Positions 28,861-32,709 of a stretch of 32,709 bases of DNA are shown here, in pieces. Under the pieces are notes generated by a model. The model was not told where the DNA came from and ran no database searches. It worked only from the letters and a program-made list of their open reading frames with translations. This stretch comes from an uncultured Faecalibacterium sp. (GTDB taxonomy: Bacteria; Bacillota; Clostridia; Oscillospirales; Ruminococcaceae), in contig URVW01000020.1 in NCBI GenBank assembly GCA_900551435.1, positions 1 to 32,709 on the forward strand, in the 5' to 3' direction. Positions within the stretch are counted from its first letter, which is position 1. Each line of letters starts with the position of its first letter. Both the position numbers and the translations under genes were made by a program.

Positions 28861-28889
28861 AGAATAACACACTTTCTGCGGGAGTGCAA
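28861..28889 (-). promoter_or_regulatory. Promoter of the toxin-like transcript (locus B)
   Basis: On the minus strand, TTGCAC (28889-28884) and TATTCT (28866-28861) are spaced by 17 bases. The sequence after the -10 resembles that after the -10 of the locus A toxin promoter. Confidence 0.6.
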
Positions 28890-28982
28890 TCCAAAAAGAA
28901 GTCCTGCGTCCTAAAACCCAAGTTTTTATGGGGAAAGCTGTGGAATTTTCGCGAAATTCTTTTCTTTTTCATTTTTACCCTT

Positions 28983-28988
28983 TATAAT
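28983..28988 (+). promoter_or_regulatory. -10 box of the lipoprotein trigger factor gene
   Basis: TATAAT at 28983-28988 lies 59 bases before the start. No clear -35 is seen; the upstream sequence is a pyrimidine-rich tract with an imperfect palindrome GAATTTTCGCGAAATTC at 28943-28959. Between 28890 and 28983 I see no gene. Confidence 0.55.
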
Positions 28989-29046
28989 AGAGTCTGTCTG
29001 AAAATCGAACCCACCGGCCGTGCCGGTTTTAACAGGAGGTACTCAT

Positions 29047-30189
29047 TTGAAACGTTTTGTTCAAAAGGCACTCTGCCTTCTCTGCGCAGGGGCGCTTGCC
29101 CTGACCGCAGCGGGCTGCTCTCAGTCGGCGGCCTCTTCTTCCGCAGCCAGCGAATCCGAAAGCTCTGTTTACGGCAAGGCTTCGGACTACGATTACCAGA
29201 ACTTCACCTACAGCGACGGTCTGGATGAAAACGGCTACTGGGACGGCGTCCGCGCACTGGACTACGTCACCCTGCCGGAGGACTATGCATCCATCTCCCT
29301 GAAAAAATCCGACATCGAGCCGACTGCCGAAGAGGTCCAGTCGCAGATCGATAATCTGCTCAGCCAGAACACCACCACCCAGCAGGTCACGGACCGCGCC
29401 GCCGCAGACGGCGACACCGTCAACATCGACTATGCGGGCACGGTGGACGGCGTCGCCTTCACGGGCGGGACCTACAGCGGCTACAGCCTGACGCTGGGCA
29501 GCGGGACCTTCATCGACGGCTTTGAAGATCAGATCATCGGCCACACCCCCGGCGAGACCTTTGATGTGAATGTCACCTTCCCCGACGGCTACAGCGATTC
29601 CACCGATTCCGAGGGCAACGCCGTGGTCCTGAGCAACAAAAAAGCCGTGTTCTCCGTCACGCTGAACTACATCAGCGAAGAGGTCCTGCCGGAACTGACC
29701 GACGCATGGGTGGACGAGAACTTCGGCACTTCGGACGACATCCACACCGTTGAGGACCTGCGCGCCCTCTATCAGAAGATGCTGTACGAGAGCAATCTGA
29801 GCGATGCCGTCATGAGCTATCTGCTCGAGAACTCCACCTTCAAGGATCTGCCCAAGGAAGTGACCGATTATCAGGTCAACCAGTGCCTGAACTACTACTA
29901 CACCATGGCCAACTACTACGGCTATGACCTCGACAGCTTCCTGCAGACCGCTTCCGGCTATGAGAACGCCGACGCTCTGTTGGATGCCATGAGCGACAGC
30001 ATCACCCAGTACGCCCGCGAGGCTCTGCTCTATCAGGCGGTCGCCGAGGCGATGGACATCGCCCCCACGCAGGAGCAGATCGACACCTATTCGTCCTACA
30101 CCGAGACCTATGGCGCAAACTACTGCACCATGGTGGCCCTGATGGATGCCGTTTCGGATGCCCTGACCACCGGCGCACAGGTCGCCTAA
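29047..30189 (+). CDS. Extracytoplasmic lipoprotein related to trigger factor (FKBP-type PPIase)
   Basis: The 380-residue protein is a surface lipoprotein: basic N-terminus, hydrophobic stretch, lipobox TAAGC with lipidated Cys24, then a Ser-rich linker. An FKBP-like domain follows (about 115-215, from DGDTVNIDYAGTVDGVAF to NVTFPDGYSD), and then a helical domain (about 220-370) of trigger factor C-terminal type (LTDAWVDENFGTSDDIHTVEDLRA). The ribosome-binding N-domain of cytoplasmic trigger factor is missing. It would act as a folding chaperone or prolyl isomerase outside the membrane. The start is TTG at 29047, with AGGAGG seven bases upstream. Confidence 0.9.
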   Translation: MKRFVQKALCLLCAGALALTAAGCSQSAASSSAASESESSVYGKASDYDYQNFTYSDGLDENGYWDGVRALDYVTLPEDYASISLKKSDIEPTAEEVQSQIDNLLSQNTTTQQVTDRAAADGDTVNIDYAGTVDGVAFTGGTYSGYSLTLGSGTFIDGFEDQIIGHTPGETFDVNVTFPDGYSDSTDSEGNAVVLSNKKAVFSVTLNYISEEVLPELTDAWVDENFGTSDDIHTVEDLRALYQKMLYESNLSDAVMSYLLENSTFKDLPKEVTDYQVNQCLNYYYTMANYYGYDLDSFLQTASGYENADALLDAMSDSITQYAREALLYQAVAEAMDIAPTQEQIDTYSSYTETYGANYCTMVALMDAVSDALTTGAQVA

Positions 30190-30220
30190 TTCCTCCCCCG
30201 TCATTTGCTGTCACAGAATA

Positions 30221-30527
30221 AACCTCTCAGTCACGCTAACGCGTGACAGCTCCCCTAGCAGGGGAGCCACTGGCGTGCCGGTTTTGGTCCTGCTGGATGA
30301 ACAAAGTTTTTTGAACCCGTAAACGGAAGTGCTCCGCTATCAAGGCAAACAACCTCTATACTACGCTCTAACCAAGGGCGGTTGTTTAGATGTTGTCAGC
30401 CAAGACAGCGGAGCACTATTTTTCACGAAAAATAAAGCTTTCATTGTCCAGCAGGGGTTGCCCGACCTGCCAAAGGCTCCCCTACTTAGGGGAGCTGGCA
30501 AAGCCGAAAGGCTTTGACTGAGAGGTT
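30221..30527. repeat. Inverted-repeat (MITE-like) element with internal core
   Basis: Arms of about 80 bases begin AACCTCTCAGTC and end CTGAGAGGTT. Each contains a CTCCCCTA..GGGGAG hairpin and an inner CCTGCTGGA/TCCAGCAGG pair. The core of about 110 bases holds nested inverted repeats: AGTGCTCCGCT (30328-30338) with AGCGGAGCACT (30407-30417) followed by ATTTTT, and inside it AAACAACC (30347-30354) with GGTTGTTT (30380-30387). No transposase is present. Related copies are at 4258-4331 and 7062-7196. Confidence 0.8.
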
Positions 30528-30576
30528 CACATTTGCAAACTTTTTGTGAATTTCCACAAAGGACCGGCCCACCCTA

Positions 30577-30605
30577 TTGACATCCTTGGAAGTTTGGAGT
30601 ATATT
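30577..30605 (+). promoter_or_regulatory. Promoter of clpB
   Basis: TTGACA (30577-30582) and TATATT (30600-30605) are spaced by 17 bases, with the CIRCE operator starting right after the -10. Confidence 0.88.
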
Positions 30606-30606
30606 T

Positions 30607-30633
30607 TTAGCAGTCGAACAGTTAGAGTGCTAA
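30607..30633 (+). promoter_or_regulatory. CIRCE operator (HrcA binding site)
   Basis: TTAGCAGTC, nine bases, GAGTGCTAA. It matches the CIRCE consensus TTAGCACTC-N9-GAGTGCTAA with one change in the left arm. It overlaps the expected transcription start, so HrcA should repress clpB until heat stress. Confidence 0.93.
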
Positions 30634-30701
30634 AAGCAAAATAGCACATCTGCTGAATGGCTGCTAATCCAACACTTCCGGTACGAATGGAGGTCGATTC
30701 T

Positions 30702-32709
30702 ATGAATACCAATCAATATACGCAGAAAACTCTGGAAGCCCTTCAGGCCGCACAGCAGCTGGCCGTGGAGTACCAGCACAACGCGCTGGAACCCGAGCAC
30801 CTGCTTCACGCTCTTGCCTCGCAGGAGCATGGCCTGATCCCGCAGCTGCTCCAGAAATTGAACGTTGATCCGGGCAGCTTTGCCGCTTCCGTTGCCGAAA
30901 AGCTGTCGGCTCTGCCCCGGGTGTCCGGCTCCGGCCGCGACCCCGACAAGGTCTATATCTCTCAAGCCACGGACAAAGTCCTGAGCGCCGCCGCCCGCGA
31001 AGCTAAGGCGATGAAGGACGAATACGTCAGCGTCGAACATGTGTTCCTCGGTTTGCTGGACGAGCCGACCCAGAACACCACCGAGCTGTTCCGTGCCTTC
31101 AACATCAAGAAGGACGCCTTCTTACAGCAGCTGACCGCCGTGCGCGGCAACCAGCGCGTCACCAACGACAACCCTGAGGACACCTACAACGCCCTGCAGA
31201 AATATGGTCAGGATCTTGTAGATCTGGCCCGCAAGCAGAAGCTGGACCCGGTCATCGGACGCGATCAGGAGATCCGAAACGTCATCCGCATCCTGTCCCG
31301 TAAGACCAAGAACAACCCCTGCCTGATCGGCGAACCCGGCGTCGGCAAGACCGCCATCGCCGAGGGTCTGGCTCAGCGGATCGTCCGCGGCGATGTGCCC
31401 GAAAACCTGAAAGACCGCACCGTGTTCAGTCTGGACATGGGCGCTCTGGTGGCCGGTGCAAAGTACCGCGGCGAGTTCGAGGAGCGCTTAAAGAGCGTTC
31501 TGAACGAGGTCAAAAAGAGCGAAGGCAAGATCATCCTCTTCATCGATGAGCTGCACACCATCGTCGGCGCGGGCAAGACTGACGGCGCAATGGATGCCGG
31601 CAACCTGCTGAAGCCGATGCTGGCCCGCGGCGAGCTGCACTGTATCGGTGCGACCACGCTGGATGAGTACCGCCAGTATATCGAAAAAGACCCGGCTCTG
31701 GAACGCCGGTTCCAGCCGGTGCAGGTCGATGAACCCACCGTGGAGGACACCATCTCGATCCTGCGCGGCCTGAAAGAGCGCTACGAGGTGTTCCACGGCG
31801 TCAAGATCAGCGACAATGCGCTCATTGCCGCCGCTACCCTCTCGGACCGCTATATCACCGACCGCTTCCTGCCCGATAAGGCCATCGACCTTGTGGATGA
31901 AGCCTGTGCCATGATCAAGACCGAGATGGACAGCATGCCCAGCGAGATGGACGATCTGGCCCACCGCATCACCCAGCTGCAGATCGAGCAGGTCAGCCTG
32001 AAAAAGGAGACCGACGCTCTGAGCCAGAGCCGTCTGCACGAGCTGGAAAAAGAGCTGGCCGAGCTGCAGGATAAGTTCCGCAGCATGAAGGCAAAGTGGG
32101 AGAACGAAAAGAACGCCATCGGCAAGGTCCAGACCCTGCGTGAGCAGATCGAACAGACCAATGCCGCCATCGAAAAGGCCCAGCGCGAATATGACCTGAA
32201 CAAGGCCGCAGAGCTGAAGTACGGCAAGCTGCCGGAGCTGCAGAAACAGCTGGAAACCGAAGAAAAACTGGCCAACGAGAAGAAAGAGGACAGCCTCCTG
32301 CGCGACCGCGTGACCGACGAGGAGATCGCCCGCATCGTGGCCCGCTGGACCGGCATCCCGGTCGAGAAGCTGGTCGAGGGCGAGCGCGAGAAGCTGCTCC
32401 ATCTGGACGACGTGCTGCACAAGAGAGTCATCGGCCAGAACGAAGCCGTCACCAAGGTCAGCGAAGCCATCCTGCGCAGCCGCGCCGGCATCGCGAACCC
32501 GAACCGCCCCATCGGCAGCTTCCTGTTCCTCGGCCCCACCGGCGTCGGCAAGACCGAACTGGCCAAGGCGCTGGCACAGGCCCTGTTCGACGATGAGCGG
32601 AACATGGTCCGAATCGATATGACCGAATATATGGAGAAGTTCAGCGTCAGCCGTCTGATCGGCGCGCCTCCGGGATATGTCGGTTATGAAGAGGGCGGTC
32701 AGCTGACCG
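30702..32709 (+). CDS. clpB: ATP-dependent disaggregase ClpB (3' end beyond window)
   Basis: ClpB is a hexameric AAA+ chaperone that works with DnaK to rescue aggregated proteins. The 669 visible codons cover the N-domain (residues 1 to about 150, HALASQEHGLIPQLL and YVSVEHVFLGLL), the first AAA+ module with Walker A GEPGVGKT at 210-217 and Walker B LFIDELHTI, the arginine finger region ALERRFQPV, and a complete coiled-coil middle domain (about 405-520), which marks ClpB rather than ClpC or ClpA. The second AAA+ module then starts, with Walker A GPTGVGKT at 611-618. The rest lies outside the window. TGGAGG is eight bases before the ATG. Regulation is by the CIRCE operator. Confidence 0.97.
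   Translation, partial: MNTNQYTQKTLEALQAAQQLAVEYQHNALEPEHLLHALASQEHGLIPQLLQKLNVDPGSFAASVAEKLSALPRVSGSGRDPDKVYISQATDKVLSAAAREAKAMKDEYVSVEHVFLGLLDEPTQNTTELFRAFNIKKDAFLQQLTAVRGNQRVTNDNPEDTYNALQKYGQDLVDLARKQKLDPVIGRDQEIRNVIRILSRKTKNNPCLIGEPGVGKTAIAEGLAQRIVRGDVPENLKDRTVFSLDMGALVAGAKYRGEFEERLKSVLNEVKKSEGKIILFIDELHTIVGAGKTDGAMDAGNLLKPMLARGELHCIGATTLDEYRQYIEKDPALERRFQPVQVDEPTVEDTISILRGLKERYEVFHGVKISDNALIAAATLSDRYITDRFLPDKAIDLVDEACAMIKTEMDSMPSEMDDLAHRITQLQIEQVSLKKETDALSQSRLHELEKELAELQDKFRSMKAKWENEKNAIGKVQTLREQIEQTNAAIEKAQREYDLNKAAELKYGKLPELQKQLETEEKLANEKKEDSLLRDRVTDEEIARIVARWTGIPVEKLVEGEREKLLHLDDVLHKRVIGQNEAVTKVSEAILRSRAGIANPNRPIGSFLFLGPTGVGKTELAKALAQALFDDERNMVRIDMTEYMEKFSVSRLIGAPPGYVGYEEGGQLT

Noticed and set aside
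30329..30517. 62-codon plus-strand ORF inside the inverted-repeat element
   Set aside because: It is made of repeat arms and core hairpins, with no ribosome site; the sequence is explained by the element.

Overview
The window reads as a chromosomal segment of a GC-rich, low-oxygen Gram-positive gut bacterium, most likely Faecalibacterium prausnitzii or a close Oscillospiraceae relative. This is inferred from the roughly 60% GC coding style, two T-box leaders, a CIRCE operator on clpB, TTGACA/TATAAT promoters, strong AGGAGG ribosome sites and many lipobox or Firmicute-type gene families. No phage, plasmid, rRNA or CRISPR array is seen. Two tRNAs are present.

Layout. (1) 1-4276: a truncated copy of a GC-rich structured repeat, a promoter and a Met-specific T-box lead into a tight operon metG / EamA exporter / TatD. 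The TatD stop codon lies inside a half copy of a second repeat family. A small highly expressed protein follows (4454-4687). (2) 4770-8745, minus strand: a T-box with a TGG (Trp) specifier controls trpX-trpY-trpZ, an ABC importer, followed by a low-GC GNAT gene. A second terminator-like switch sits between the T-box and trpX, and a hairpin element sits between trpX and trpY. (3) 8796-15191: MATE exporter, a type I toxin/antisense RNA module (10197-10577), then dusB-like / YfhO / Fe-S aldo-keto reductase. (4) 15244-21115: a degenerate helicase with seven helicase-associated repeats, a cupin, tRNA-Gln, two small proteins, and pepT bracketed by two direct copies of the GC-rich repeat. (5) 21116-25715: KtrB, tRNA-Arg, a second dihydrouridine synthase, IreB/ReoM, AcpS, a MazF without a visible MazE, and a DtxR-family regulator. 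(6) 25934-28547, minus strand: malic enzyme and two-subunit class I fumarase. (7) 28620-28889: a second antisense RNA locus closely resembling the one at 10.5 kb, facing what looks like a deleted toxin gene. (8) 29047-32709: a lipoprotein trigger factor, a 307-bp inverted-repeat element, and HrcA/CIRCE-controlled clpB, cut off by the window end.

The most interesting unlisted structures are three. First, a pair of type I toxin-antitoxin loci in which the toxin stop codon is inside a shared bidirectional terminator and the Lys-rich toxin tail is encoded by the antisense terminator tract. Second, a three-copy GC-rich repeat whose copies differ by compensating base changes in two stems. Third, a tandem attenuator behind the Trp T-box, in which one arm can pair either with a terminator partner or with a segment touching the trpX ribosome site.
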